A stretch of 64,000 bases of DNA, taken from NCBI GenBank assembly GCA_934270345.1, contig CAKQPT010000005.1:43360-107359 (forward strand). Reading direction: 5' to 3'. Every line of letters starts with the position of its first letter. The stretch's first letter is position 1. A program made the position numbers and the translations under genes. The notes below the pieces were generated by a model, which saw nothing but the letters and a program-made list of their open reading frames with translations, searched no databases and was not told the origin of the DNA. Source of the stretch: an uncultured Oribacterium sp. (GTDB lineage Bacteria; Bacillota; Clostridia; Lachnospirales; Lachnospiraceae). Below are positions 7,898 through 15,616 of this stretch, one piece after another.

Positions 7898-9106
7898 TTA
7901 CGCATTGAATACGTACTTGTCGAGGCGGTCAAACGCTTCCTGCACTCTCGAGAGCGGAAGTGCCAGGTTGATACGTAAGTGGCATGGGCCGTGGAACATA
8001 CGTCCATCCTGGCAGGCGACGCCGACATCCCATGCGGCCTGCTCGACATCTTCGATCGTCTTTCCGTGCTTCTCACACCACTCGCTGCAGTCAACGAAGA
8101 GCATGTAGGTGCCTTCTGGACGGCTGACGTTCACGCCGTCGAAGTTTTCCTTTATATAATTGCAGGCGTAATCGATGTTGCCGGTGATAACTTCGCGGAG
8201 CTCATCCAGCCATTCATATCCTTCCGGCTGATAGGCACCGATCAGAGCATGCATGGAAAGCACGTTCATACTGTTGTAGTGGCTCAGGCTGGACTCCTTG
8301 GCGATGCGGTCGCGGAGATGCTGGTTATAGATGATGTGATAGCTTCCGATGAGACCGGCGAGGTTAAAGGTCTTGCTAGGTGCATAGAGTGCAACAGTAC
8401 GCATCTTTGCGTCCTCGGATACGCTCTGTGTCGGGATGTGCTTATGGCCGGTAGTGATGAGGTCAGACCAGATCTCGTCAGCTACGACCATGACGTCGTG
8501 CTTCTTAAAGATCTCCATCGCCTTTTCGATTTCCCAGCGCTCCCATACACGTCCGCATGGGTTGTGCGGTGAACAGAAAATGGTTGCATGGATGTTATGC
8601 TCCACGATTTTCTTCTCCATGTCCTCGAAATCCATACGCCATACATCATTCTCATCCTTTACGAGCTCACTGTGAACGATGCGATAGCCGTTGTTTGTCA
8701 GACTGTTGGTGAAGCCGATGTAGGTCGGTTTGTGAACCAGGACGTTATCGCCCCTGGAACAGTACACATTAAGCGCTGAAATCACGCCGCCGAGAACACC
8801 GTTTTCATAGCCGATGCACTTCGGGGTCAGGTCGGTGACGCCGTTTCGCTTCTTCTGCCACTGGATGATGGCGTCGTAATACTCTTTGCGCGGGGAGAAG
8901 TAACCGTATGCCGGGTGCTTCGCCCGCTCGATGATGGCTTCTGGGATCGTCGGAACGGTCGGGAAGTTCATGTCGGCTACCCACATCGGGATGATGTCGA
9001 AGCCGTCCTTCGGTGGCTTCGGAGCCATCTTCATCTGGCCGAGTGCTTCTACTGCGATCGCGTCTTTACCGACGCGGTCCATGATGGATGTAAAATCGTA
9101 TTTCAT
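7898..9106 (-). CDS. patB: PatB/MalY family PLP-dependent cystathionine beta-lyase or aminotransferase
   Basis: This is a cytosolic fold-type I PLP enzyme of 402 residues. Relatives cleave C-S bonds of cystathionine or cysteine conjugates (PatB, MalY). The PLP Lys is visible in YAPSKTFNLAGLIGSY. Upstream are the family's IPMWVADMNFPTVP start, PTYIGF, FCSPHNPCGRVW (the conserved Asn) and VVADEIWSDLI (the Asp pairing the pyridine nitrogen). Arg near the end in HLRINLALPLSRVQEAFDRL binds the substrate carboxylate. The start 9106 has GGAGGAG upstream. It is monocistronic, with its own terminator. A 36-bp palindrome sits 52 bp upstream, matching one before the AlbA-type gene. MalY-type members can also bind regulators, so a side role is possible. 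Confidence 0.9.
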   Translation of the reverse strand: MKYDFTSIMDRVGKDAIAVEALGQMKMAPKPPKDGFDIIPMWVADMNFPTVPTIPEAIIERAKHPAYGYFSPRKEYYDAIIQWQKKRNGVTDLTPKCIGYENGVLGGVISALNVYCSRGDNVLVHKPTYIGFTNSLTNNGYRIVHSELVKDENDVWRMDFEDMEKKIVEHNIHATIFCSPHNPCGRVWERWEIEKAMEIFKKHDVMVVADEIWSDLITTGHKHIPTQSVSEDAKMRTVALYAPSKTFNLAGLIGSYHIIYNQHLRDRIAKESSLSHYNSMNVLSMHALIGAYQPEGYEWLDELREVITGNIDYACNYIKENFDGVNVSRPEGTYMLFVDCSEWCEKHGKTIEDVEQAAWDVGVACQDGRMFHGPCHLRINLALPLSRVQEAFDRLDKYVFNA

Positions 9107-9157
9107 GATGAATCTCCTCCGTTTTTATATCTCATCATATTTTCGCACATCTGATCC

Positions 9158-9193
9158 TATCTCGTCAAAAGAATCGATTCATTTGACGAGATA
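9158..9193. repeat. 36-bp palindrome, copy 3 (best preserved)
   Basis: TATCTCGTCAAAAGAATC followed by GATTCATTTGACGAGATA: 17 of 18 positions symmetric. It lies 52 bp upstream of patB, a placement similar to copy 1 upstream of the AlbA-type gene. Confidence 0.85.
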
Positions 9194-9198
9194 AATCA

Positions 9199-9230
9199 GG
9201 GGCTAACCCCTTTACGAAATTCTTAAGAAG
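9199..9230. repeat. REP-like repeat, copy 2
   Basis: GGGGCTAACCCCTTTACG followed by AAATTCTTAAGAAG, a diverged copy of the module at 6476-6510. It directly follows palindrome copy 3. Confidence 0.65.
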
Positions 9231-9244
9231 AGAGGCGCCGACGG

Positions 9245-9305
9245 CACAAGATGTAGAAAAGCGGACACAAGATGTACTGTCACGTTTTCGGGGATGGATT
9301 ATAAT
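9245..9305 (+). promoter_or_regulatory. Promoter of the LytTR two-component operon with a LytTR-type direct repeat
   Basis: CACAAGATGTA occurs at 9245-9255 and again at 9266-9276, 21 bp apart. It is immediately followed by CTGTCA (-35, 9277-9282), 17 bp and TATAAT (9300-9305). Paired ~9-bp direct repeats about two helical turns apart and abutting the -35 are the known geometry of LytTR-family (AgrA, ComE) sites. A second TATAAT lies at 9340-9345. Confidence 0.6.
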
Positions 9306-9441
9306 ACATTTAAGATGCCGATTCCCTTCAGGATTGGGGTATAATGTAATCAGAGATCGCACGGTCGTGGTGCGGAGAACTGCAGTGAAAGCCACGACCG
9401 TGCAGGTCGACTGCATTGGCCTGATCAGGGAAGGGAGAGGT

Positions 9442-10176
9442 ATGAAGATCGCGATTGTAGATGATATCAAGGGCGAGGCGGAGCATCTTTCCGGCCTGGT
9501 CGCGCACTACCTGTCGACGCATGGGCTGTTCTGTGATCAGACGGATCTGTTTGCGAGCGGGGAGGCCTTCCTCGAGCATTTCGAGCCGGCGCTTTACGAT
9601 ATCATCTTTCTCGACATCTATATGAGCGGTATGACCGGCATGGAGACGGCGCGGCGGATCCGGGAGCAGGATACGAACTGCAGTCTTCTCTTCGTGACGA
9701 CGTCGCCGGATTTCGCCATCGACAGCTACGACGTGAATGCGACCTACTATCTGCTGAAGCCGGTGAATGAGGCGCAGGTCACGCGGGCGCTGGACCGCTG
9801 CAACATGGACCGCATCGAGCGCGATCGCTATGTGATGGTACCGTCACAGGGGAAGGATGTGCGGCTGTTTCTGCATAACATCGCCTACACGGAGTACGTG
9901 AGCCGTCGGATCATGGTGTATATGAAGGATGGCGGGACGATGGAGGTGAACCTCAGCCAGAAGGATTTTCAGCAGCTGCTGCTTCCGTACGACTGGTTCT
10001 GTGACTGCATGAAGGGCGTCCTCGTGAACTTCGAGGACGTGCATAAGCTGCAGAGCGACCGTTTCGATATGAAGTGCGGTGCCACCATCGCGATCAGCCG
10101 ACTGAAGTACAGCGATGTACGTGAGCGGTACCTCGACTATACCTTTAAAACGCTGAGAGAGGGGCAGGCGCTATGA
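9442..10176 (+). CDS. LytTR family response regulator
   Basis: This is a two-component response regulator of 244 residues. The receiver domain (about 1-120) has the acidic pair D7/D8, the phosphoacceptor D58 in IIFLDIYMSGMTG, and a Lys near 107 in LLKPVNEAQ. The C-terminal LytTR DNA-binding domain (about 140-240) is recognised from YTEYVSRRIMVYMKDGG and the following beta-rich pattern. I choose ATG 9442 because it starts at MKIAIVDD and has GGGAGAGG upstream; the frame is open further upstream but without domain content. Its stop overlaps the kinase start (ATGA). It probably binds the direct repeat in its own promoter. No peptide-pheromone gene is visible beside it. Confidence 0.93.
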   Translation: MKIAIVDDIKGEAEHLSGLVAHYLSTHGLFCDQTDLFASGEAFLEHFEPALYDIIFLDIYMSGMTGMETARRIREQDTNCSLLFVTTSPDFAIDSYDVNATYYLLKPVNEAQVTRALDRCNMDRIERDRYVMVPSQGKDVRLFLHNIAYTEYVSRRIMVYMKDGGTMEVNLSQKDFQQLLLPYDWFCDCMKGVLVNFEDVHKLQSDRFDMKCGATIAISRLKYSDVRERYLDYTFKTLREGQAL

Positions 10177-11690
10177 CCGAACTGATCATCAACGAAGCAC
10201 TGAATACATTTCCATTCCTTTTTGTGGGGTACCTGCCGGCGCAGGAGAGTCTCCGCTTTTCGAAGCGGCGCACACTTCTCCGCATGGTCCTCTGGGAGTG
10301 CGGATATCTATGCATCTTCGGGCTCCTGGTGAAGTTCGGTTTCCCTGCGGTGTACGTGCAGTACCTCGCGGCCCCGATGTTCCTCGCGCTGATGATGGTG
10401 AATTTCCAGACGGATAAATGGATCATCCTCTTCCACTTTATTTTTACGCTCGACTATCTGCTGGCGATCCGCGCCGCGACCTTCTTCCTCTGCGAGAACA
10501 ACATCGCTCTCGATTTTTACAGCTGGCAGGCCGGCCTCGTGACGCTGATCATGACGGTCAGCACCCTGATTCCAATGTCTACATTTCTGCACGAGATCCT
10601 GAAGACGCTGATGTCCGTCGAGATCCATGATTTCTGGATGACGGCCTGGCTGCTTCCGTTCGTCGCGACGACGATGATCCTGCTGCTCACAGGAGACATT
10701 CGAAGCGGACATGTCAGCAGTCTCGCGCTGCTCGCCCGTATCCTGCTGCTGCTCTGTATGTTCATGCTGAGCCATCTCCTGATCCTCTTTATGAAGAATC
10801 TGCAGGAGCAGATCATCGCGAGTGAGCGAAACAAGACCATGGAGAATCTCCTGCGCGTTCAGACGGAGCAGTTTGAGATGCTGAAGACGCGCATCATGGA
10901 GAGCCGGCGTGCCCGCCACGATTTCCGCCACCATCGCATGGTGCTTCAGGACATGGCGGACCGGAATGATCTCCATGGGATTCAGACCTACCTCGCCGAG
11001 TACAACGCGGAGCACCAGGATACGCCGTCGAAGACCTACAGCAACAACCCGACCGTGAACGCGGTCGTCGCGTACTACGCAGGGCATGCGGAAGCCGCCG
11101 GGATTCGCTTCACCGCCCGTGTGCAGCTCCCGGAGCATCTTCTGATCCCGGACCCGATCTTCTGCGTCCTCCTCGGTAACCTCCTTGAGAACGCCGTCGA
11201 CGCCTGTAAGACCGAGCTGAGCCGTGGCGCTTTGTCGGGCGCTGCTTCTGCCGACGCCAATGCCGGCGGACTCATCGCTGAAGCGGGCACTGTTCCGGCC
11301 AATGCCGACGGACTCGTCGCTGGGGCGGGCACTGCCGGGGCTAATGCCGACGGACTCGTCGCTGAGGCGGGCACTGCCGGGGCTGCTGCAGGCGACACAG
11401 CGATCGATCCGCGCGCCGGTGTCACCGCTTCCGCAGATGTCCGTTCCGACCAGGCCATTCGCGTGATCGTGAAGCAGAACGGCGACGCCTGCCTCTCCAT
11501 CGCGGTCGACAACACCTGCAGCCGGAAGCCGATCTGGGACGACGGCGAGCTCGTCTCCACGAAGCACGAGGGCCACGGCGTCGGCACTGTCTCGATCCGC
11601 TACATCGCCCAGCGCTACGACGGCGACGCCCGCTTCGAGTGGCGCGACGGCATCTTCTACGCCTCCGTCATGCTGAATCCGCAGAAGTAA
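10173..11690 (+). CDS. AgrC-like GHKL sensor histidine kinase with a repeat-expanded ATPase domain
   Basis: This membrane sensor kinase of 505 residues pairs with the LytTR regulator. The first ~215 residues carry six or so hydrophobic segments, as in AgrC/ComD pheromone receptors. The dimerisation helix holds SRRARHDFRHH, with probable phospho-His 249. The ATPase N-box is NLLENAVDAC (about 336-345) and the G-box EGHGVGTVSI near 475. Between them lies an Ala/Gly/Asp-rich stretch (about 350-415) containing three 14-residue tandem repeats, where relatives go almost directly from N-box to the next strand. Translational coupling with the regulator is by ATGA. The signal is unknown; a peptide is likely from the family. 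Confidence 0.88.
   Translation: MTELIINEALNTFPFLFVGYLPAQESLRFSKRRTLLRMVLWECGYLCIFGLLVKFGFPAVYVQYLAAPMFLALMMVNFQTDKWIILFHFIFTLDYLLAIRAATFFLCENNIALDFYSWQAGLVTLIMTVSTLIPMSTFLHEILKTLMSVEIHDFWMTAWLLPFVATTMILLLTGDIRSGHVSSLALLARILLLLCMFMLSHLLILFMKNLQEQIIASERNKTMENLLRVQTEQFEMLKTRIMESRRARHDFRHHRMVLQDMADRNDLHGIQTYLAEYNAEHQDTPSKTYSNNPTVNAVVAYYAGHAEAAGIRFTARVQLPEHLLIPDPIFCVLLGNLLENAVDACKTELSRGALSGAASADANAGGLIAEAGTVPANADGLVAGAGTAGANADGLVAEAGTAGAAAGDTAIDPRAGVTASADVRSDQAIRVIVKQNGDACLSIAVDNTCSRKPIWDDGELVSTKHEGHGVGTVSIRYIAQRYDGDARFEWRDGIFYASVMLNPQK
11256..11381 (+). repeat. Three 42-bp tandem repeats inside the kinase gene
   Basis: Units start at 11256, 11298 and 11340, each opening GCCAATGCCG or GCTAATGCCG, and encode a 14-residue repeat (residues 362-403) of the type NADGLVAEAGTAGA. 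Frame is kept (42 = 14 codons), so copy number can vary without breaking the protein. Confidence 0.9.
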
Positions 11691-11720
11691 TTTCCCTCAT
11701 ATAGGGCTGGCAAAGTCAAG

Positions 11721-11741
11721 TGATTATATGTTATGATATGA
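11721..11741. promoter_or_regulatory. Candidate GntR/UTRA operator upstream of its own gene
   Basis: TGATTATATGTTATGATATG(A) matches 17 of 21 positions with a sequence just downstream of the PTS operon promoter (19056-19076). Its presence at both places suggests one regulator binds both. Confidence 0.45.
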
Positions 11742-11794
11742 TGACTTAGGGTTTAAATTATGTCATCGATGATGCTTAGGGGAGAGAGAAAATT

Positions 11795-12544
11795 ATGATC
11801 ATGGATAGTAGCAAGCCGCTGTATCTGCAGGTGGAGGCGGATATCAAAAACCGCATCCTGTCGAAGCAGTACATGCCGGGAGATAAGCTTCCGACGGAGA
11901 ACGAGCTGAGTGCGCAGTACGAGGTGAGTAAGATCACGATTCGAAAGGCGATTCAGAATTTATCCGATGAGGGATATGTCAATAAGGTCCAGGGAAAGGG
12001 TACCTTCATCAATTTCAAGAAGGACAAGCTGCTTCTGAATAAGACCCGCGGCTTCAAGGAAATTCTGTCGAGCCGTGGACACACCTCCAGGCACGATATC
12101 ATCCAGGCCTCGTTTCTGTACGCGGATGAGGATATCGCAGAGAAGCTGATGGTTCCGATCGGGACGAAGGTCGTCTACATCGAGCGTCTGGTCTGGCAGG
12201 ATGACGAGCCGATCGCCATCGATAAGATCTACATCGAGGATGCCCGCTTCCCGGACTTCATCACGACGCTTTCGAAGGATCGCTCGTTCTACCAGGTGAT
12301 GGATGAGTGCTATCATATCCGGCCGAAGCATTCCGTCCTCGAAATCGACGGCAAGGCTGCGCAGAGCCACAGCGCGGATATTCTGAAGTGCAATGTCGGC
12401 GATCCGCTGTTTTCGATTCATAAAATCAGCTATGATCAGGACGACAAGCCGATCCACTACTCGCTGACGACGGTCCGCTGTGATCGCGTCACCTACGTCG
12501 TTTCCACGAACGACTCCACGATCATGGACGAAAAGATCAGGTGA
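11795..12544 (+). CDS. GntR family regulator, UTRA (HutC/FrlR) type
   Basis: This is a sugar-responsive repressor of 249 residues. The N-terminal winged helix spans about 1-75 (PGDKLPTENELSAQYEVSK, then TIRKAIQNLSDEGY). The C-terminal UTRA effector domain (about 95-235) shows VVYIERLVWQDDEPIAIDK and the closing SLTTVRCDRVTY. The start 11795 is preferred because GGAGAG lies 8 nt upstream; the second ATG (11801) is too far from it. It is convergent with the PTS operon across a shared terminator, yet a matching operator-like sequence occurs at both promoters. The ligand is probably a sugar phosphate made by the operon; the resemblance to FrlR fits a fructosamine. Confidence 0.9.
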   Translation: MIMDSSKPLYLQVEADIKNRILSKQYMPGDKLPTENELSAQYEVSKITIRKAIQNLSDEGYVNKVQGKGTFINFKKDKLLLNKTRGFKEILSSRGHTSRHDIIQASFLYADEDIAEKLMVPIGTKVVYIERLVWQDDEPIAIDKIYIEDARFPDFITTLSKDRSFYQVMDECYHIRPKHSVLEIDGKAAQSHSADILKCNVGDPLFSIHKISYDQDDKPIHYSLTTVRCDRVTYVVSTNDSTIMDEKIR

Positions 12545-12626
12545 AGCTGAGCTTCAGCACATAAGCGAAAGGTGATTTCATCCACGGATCCAGGCAGGAT
12601 CCAGTGCGCTTGATATCTCCCTGAAA

Positions 12627-12670
12627 AGCGAAGGGGCAACCGACACATCTCGTGCGGTTGCCCCTTCGCT
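12627..12670. terminator. Bidirectional terminator between GntR/UTRA gene and ptsI
   Basis: AGCGAAGGGGCAACCG (12627-12642) pairs perfectly with CGGTTGCCCCTTCGCT (12655-12670). A short T-run follows on the minus strand (TTTTC). It ends the convergent transcripts of the regulator and of the PTS operon. Confidence 0.8.
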
Positions 12671-12708
12671 TCGTTTATGCTCTTCTGCTTTTCCTGTTAT
12701 GAAAGCCG

Positions 12709-14328
12709 TCACGCCATCTCGCAGATCTTACTCCGTACGCTGAGCACCATGGATGGTGCGACGCTCAGCTCATCGATCCCCATCTCGACGAAGCGTTCTG
12801 TCAGCGTCGTGTCCGCACCCAGCTCACCGCAGATGCCGGCCCACCTGCCCGCCTTATGCGCGCCATCGATGGTCATCTGAATCATCCGAAGAACCGCCTC
12901 ATGATGTGGATTATAGAAATCGTCCAGCTTCTCATTCTGGCGATCGATCGCAAGTGTATACTGCGTGAGGTCGTTGGTACCGATGCTGAAGAAATCCACC
13001 AGCTGCGCCAGCTCCTCACAGATCATCACCGCCGCCGGGGTCTCGATCATGATGCCCTGCTCCGGAATTGCATACGGGATGTGCTCGCTTTCGAGCTCTG
13101 CCGCTACCTCCGCAACGATCTCCTTGATCCGAAGCACCTCTTCCGTTGAAATGATCATCGGATACATGATGGCAAGGTTTCCGTACTTCGCTGCCCGAAG
13201 CAGTGCACGGAGCTGTGTCTTGAACACATCCGGCTGCTTGAGGCAGATACGGATCGCGCGATAGCCCATCGCCGGGTTATCTTCCTTTCCGAGTCCGAGG
13301 TAATCGACATTCTTATCCGCACCGATATCCAGTGTACGGATGATGACCTTCTTTCCGCCCATCGTCTGCAGCACCTGGCGATACGCATTAAACTGCTCAT
13401 TCTCATCCGGCAGCGCCGTCTTTCCGAGGTACAGGAACTCACTTCGGAAGAGGCCGATGCCCTCCGCGTCATTTTCCTGCACATATGCGACATCCGAAAC
13501 ACTGCCGATGTTCGCATAGACGTTGACCTTCCGGCCGCTCTTTGTCACCGAAGGACGTCCCTTATAGGTGGCGAGCAGCTGCTTCTGCTCGGCTGCCTTC
13601 GCCTGCATCTCCCGCGCCGCGGCGATCGCCGCCTCATCCGGGTCCACACAGAACACGGCATCCTTCCCATCGACGATGGCCATCGTGCCGGAGTGAAGCT
13701 CCTCGAGCTCCATCGGTACGCCGATCAGCGCCGGGATGTTCATCATACGCGCGAGAATCGCGGTATGGGAGTTCGTCGAGCCATGGACAGTGACGAAGGC
13801 GAGGATCTTCGTCTTATCCATCTGCACCGTTTCACTCGGTGTCAGGTCATCCGCCACGATGATGGACGGTTCCATATGTGCCCAGTCAAGTTCCTCCTCA
13901 CCGCTCAGGTTCCGGATCAGACGATTCGAGATGTCCTTCACATCTGCGGAACGTGCCTGCATATATTCATCATCCATGTTCGCGAAGATCTCCGCGAAGT
14001 TGTCTCCGGTGACCGCCACCGCGTACTCCGCATTGACCTCCTCCGTCTCGATCATCGAGTGGATCGCGTCCAGGTAGTCCTCATCCTCGAGCATCATCTG
14101 ATGCACCTCGAAGATCTGGGCATTCACCTCGCCGACCTCCTGGAGCGCCTTTTCGTAGAGCGCGCCGAGCTGCGCCTGGGCCTGCTCCTTCGCCGCCTCG
14201 AGGCGCTCGAACTCTGCCGCGACATCCTCTATATGACGGCGCTTCACGATGTCATCCTTTTTCTTCAGAACGTTGATCGGACCGATCGCCGTTCCCTTAT
14301 AAACGGACTTTCCGATGTACTTTTCCAT
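12709..14328 (-). CDS. ptsI: Phosphoenolpyruvate-protein phosphotransferase (PTS enzyme I)
   Basis: Enzyme I takes phosphate from PEP and passes it to HPr. It has 539 residues; the ATG 14328 (MEKYIGKSVYKG) follows GAGGACAGAAA, whereas the longer open frame adds 28 residues that do not fit the family. The phospho-His is H188 in VHGSTNSHTAIL. The PEP-binding TIM barrel shows the conserved Arg pair region LFRSEFLYLG, GYRAIRICL and the catalytic Cys in AGICGELGAD. It is the last gene of the minus-strand PTS operon. A second, general EI may exist elsewhere in the genome; this copy travels with a dedicated HPr. Confidence 0.95.
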   Translation of the reverse strand: MEKYIGKSVYKGTAIGPINVLKKKDDIVKRRHIEDVAAEFERLEAAKEQAQAQLGALYEKALQEVGEVNAQIFEVHQMMLEDEDYLDAIHSMIETEEVNAEYAVAVTGDNFAEIFANMDDEYMQARSADVKDISNRLIRNLSGEEELDWAHMEPSIIVADDLTPSETVQMDKTKILAFVTVHGSTNSHTAILARMMNIPALIGVPMELEELHSGTMAIVDGKDAVFCVDPDEAAIAAAREMQAKAAEQKQLLATYKGRPSVTKSGRKVNVYANIGSVSDVAYVQENDAEGIGLFRSEFLYLGKTALPDENEQFNAYRQVLQTMGGKKVIIRTLDIGADKNVDYLGLGKEDNPAMGYRAIRICLKQPDVFKTQLRALLRAAKYGNLAIMYPMIISTEEVLRIKEIVAEVAAELESEHIPYAIPEQGIMIETPAAVMICEELAQLVDFFSIGTNDLTQYTLAIDRQNEKLDDFYNPHHEAVLRMIQMTIDGAHKAGRWAGICGELGADTTLTERFVEMGIDELSVAPSMVLSVRSKICEMA

Positions 14329-14359
14329 TTTCTGTCCTCTCAGATTCCATATCGATGAA

Positions 14360-14617
14360 TTACAGATTTTCCTGGAAAAACTTCTCCATCGCCTCGAAGG
14401 CCGCATCCTCATCCGGGCCCTCGACCTGCACCGTCACCTCATCGCCCTGCTTCACGCCCATGCTCATGATGGCGATCAGCTTGCCGGCAGCGGCCGTCTT
14501 TCCCTTCGCCGCGAGGGTGGTGGCGCTCTGGAACTTCTTCGCCTCCTTCACCAGCAGTCCGGCTGGTCTCGCATGCAGTCCAAGTTCTTCCTTGATCACA
14601 TATGTAAATTCTTTCAT
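14360..14617 (-). CDS. ptsH: HPr-like phosphocarrier lacking Ser46
   Basis: This is the phosphocarrier between EI and EIIA, 85 residues from ATG 14617 (MKEFTYVIKEELGLHARPAG). The phospho-His is H15 in LGLHARPAG, with R17. Aligning without gaps to Bacillus HPr, the regulatory Ser46 of KSIMGVMS is replaced by Lys (AGKLIAIMS here, K46). HPr kinase/phosphorylase could therefore not modify it, so it should not act as a CcpA corepressor. It sits 31 bp upstream of ptsI and downstream of a hairpin with a T-rich tail after the IID gene, so its level may be set separately from the EII genes. Confidence 0.93.
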   Translation of the reverse strand: MKEFTYVIKEELGLHARPAGLLVKEAKKFQSATTLAAKGKTAAAGKLIAIMSMGVKQGDEVTVQVEGPDEDAAFEAMEKFFQENL

Positions 14618-14645
14618 CTCTATCTGTCCTTTCTTTATAAACAAA

Positions 14646-14702
14646 ACTTCCTGCACGGTATAGTGCTTTCCGGATCTCGAATTCACTATGCATGCAGGAA
14701 GT
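14646..14702 (-). terminator. Hairpin between the IID gene and ptsH, probable partial terminator
   Basis: ACTTCCTGCA (14646-14655) pairs with TGCAGGAAGT (14693-14702), and ATAGTG with CACTAT further in. On the minus strand the hairpin is followed by TTTTGTTTATAAAG. This would attenuate transcription entering ptsH-ptsI. Confidence 0.55.
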
Positions 14703-14745
14703 CTGGATATTTTTTCAGGGGTATGCCACAGTTTCCTGTGGGGGG

Positions 14746-14788
14746 TTAAAGAAGTGTATCGCTCTTTTAAAGAAGTGTATCGTTCTTT
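14746..14788. repeat. 21-bp direct repeat after the IID stop
   Basis: TTAAAGAAGTGTATCGCTCT at 14746 and TTAAAGAAGTGTATCGTTCT at 14767, followed by TTTTTAAAGAA at the IID stop. A small local duplication with no evident function. Confidence 0.6.
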
Positions 14789-15616
14789 TTAAAGAATGCC
14801 CAGTGCACCCATGACCATACCGAAGAGGACGATGCCGATCAGCAGGACATTGGTATTGACCTTCTTCTGAACGAGGTTGTAGATGCCCAGCGTAAATACG
14901 AACGGAAGCATCTTCGGGATGATGGAATCCAGCATATCCTGGATGACCAGGTTCGTACCACCGGTCGAGAACGTAAGTGGCGTGGTGATACTTACCATGC
15001 TGGCCACCATGCCGCCGACAACGGCGAGACCGACGATGGATGCGAAGTGCATCACGCGATCCATGAGACCTTCCTGGTACAGCTTCGCGAGGTATTTATT
15101 ACCTGACTTGTAGCCGAAGAAGGTTGCATTGTACGCAAACAGCAACGACGGAATCGCAAACAGCAGTACCGCGAGAATCGGTCCCAGGATGCTGCCCTGC
15201 TGCGCGAACGAAAGGCCGATACCGAAGGTGATGATGCGGATGGTGCCCTGGAAGAAGCTGTCACCGATGCCAGCGAACGGGCCCATCAGACTGGTCTTGA
15301 TCATGGAGATCGACTCGGTCTGGAACTCACCCTCTTCCGAATTCGCGTTCTGCTCCTCCATGGAAGCGGCGAGGCCCATGATAAACGGGGTCAGCTGCGG
15401 CGTACAGTTAAAGAACTCCATATGCCGCTCGTACGCTTCCTTCTTTCTCTCCTCATCATCTGCATACAGCTTGTCAAGCACCGGTGCCATGCCATACATG
15501 AAGCCCATGTGCATCTGACGCTCATAGTTCCATGAGCACATGATCGCGAGGGAATGCAGGAAGACCTTACGTAAGTCTTTATCGCTTACCTTCTTTAATG
15601 CTTTCTGATTTTCCAT
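14789..15616 (-). CDS. PTS mannose-family transporter subunit IID
   Basis: This is one of the two membrane subunits of a mannose/fructose/sorbose-family PTS permease, 275 residues. Family marks are SWNYERQMHMGFMYGMAPVL near the start, FFNCTPQLTPFIMGL, and MGPFAGIGDSFFQGT with the invariant GDS. Transmembrane segments follow in the C-terminal half. Its ATG overlaps the IIC stop by one base (TAATG), so the two are translated together. The operon order IIA-IIB-IIC-IID with separate IIA and IIB is the arrangement of several Lachnospiraceae and Salmonella Gfr-type systems. Confidence 0.94.
   Translation of the reverse strand: MENQKALKKVSDKDLRKVFLHSLAIMCSWNYERQMHMGFMYGMAPVLDKLYADDEERKKEAYERHMEFFNCTPQLTPFIMGLAASMEEQNANSEEGEFQTESISMIKTSLMGPFAGIGDSFFQGTIRIITFGIGLSFAQQGSILGPILAVLLFAIPSLLFAYNATFFGYKSGNKYLAKLYQEGLMDRVMHFASIVGLAVVGGMVASMVSITTPLTFSTGGTNLVIQDMLDSIIPKMLPFVFTLGIYNLVQKKVNTNVLLIGIVLFGMVMGALGIL

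Noticed and set aside
10308..11576. Minus-strand 422-codon open frame opposite the GHKL kinase
   Set aside because: Same reason; the kinase frame carries N-box and G-box motifs and is coupled to the response regulator.
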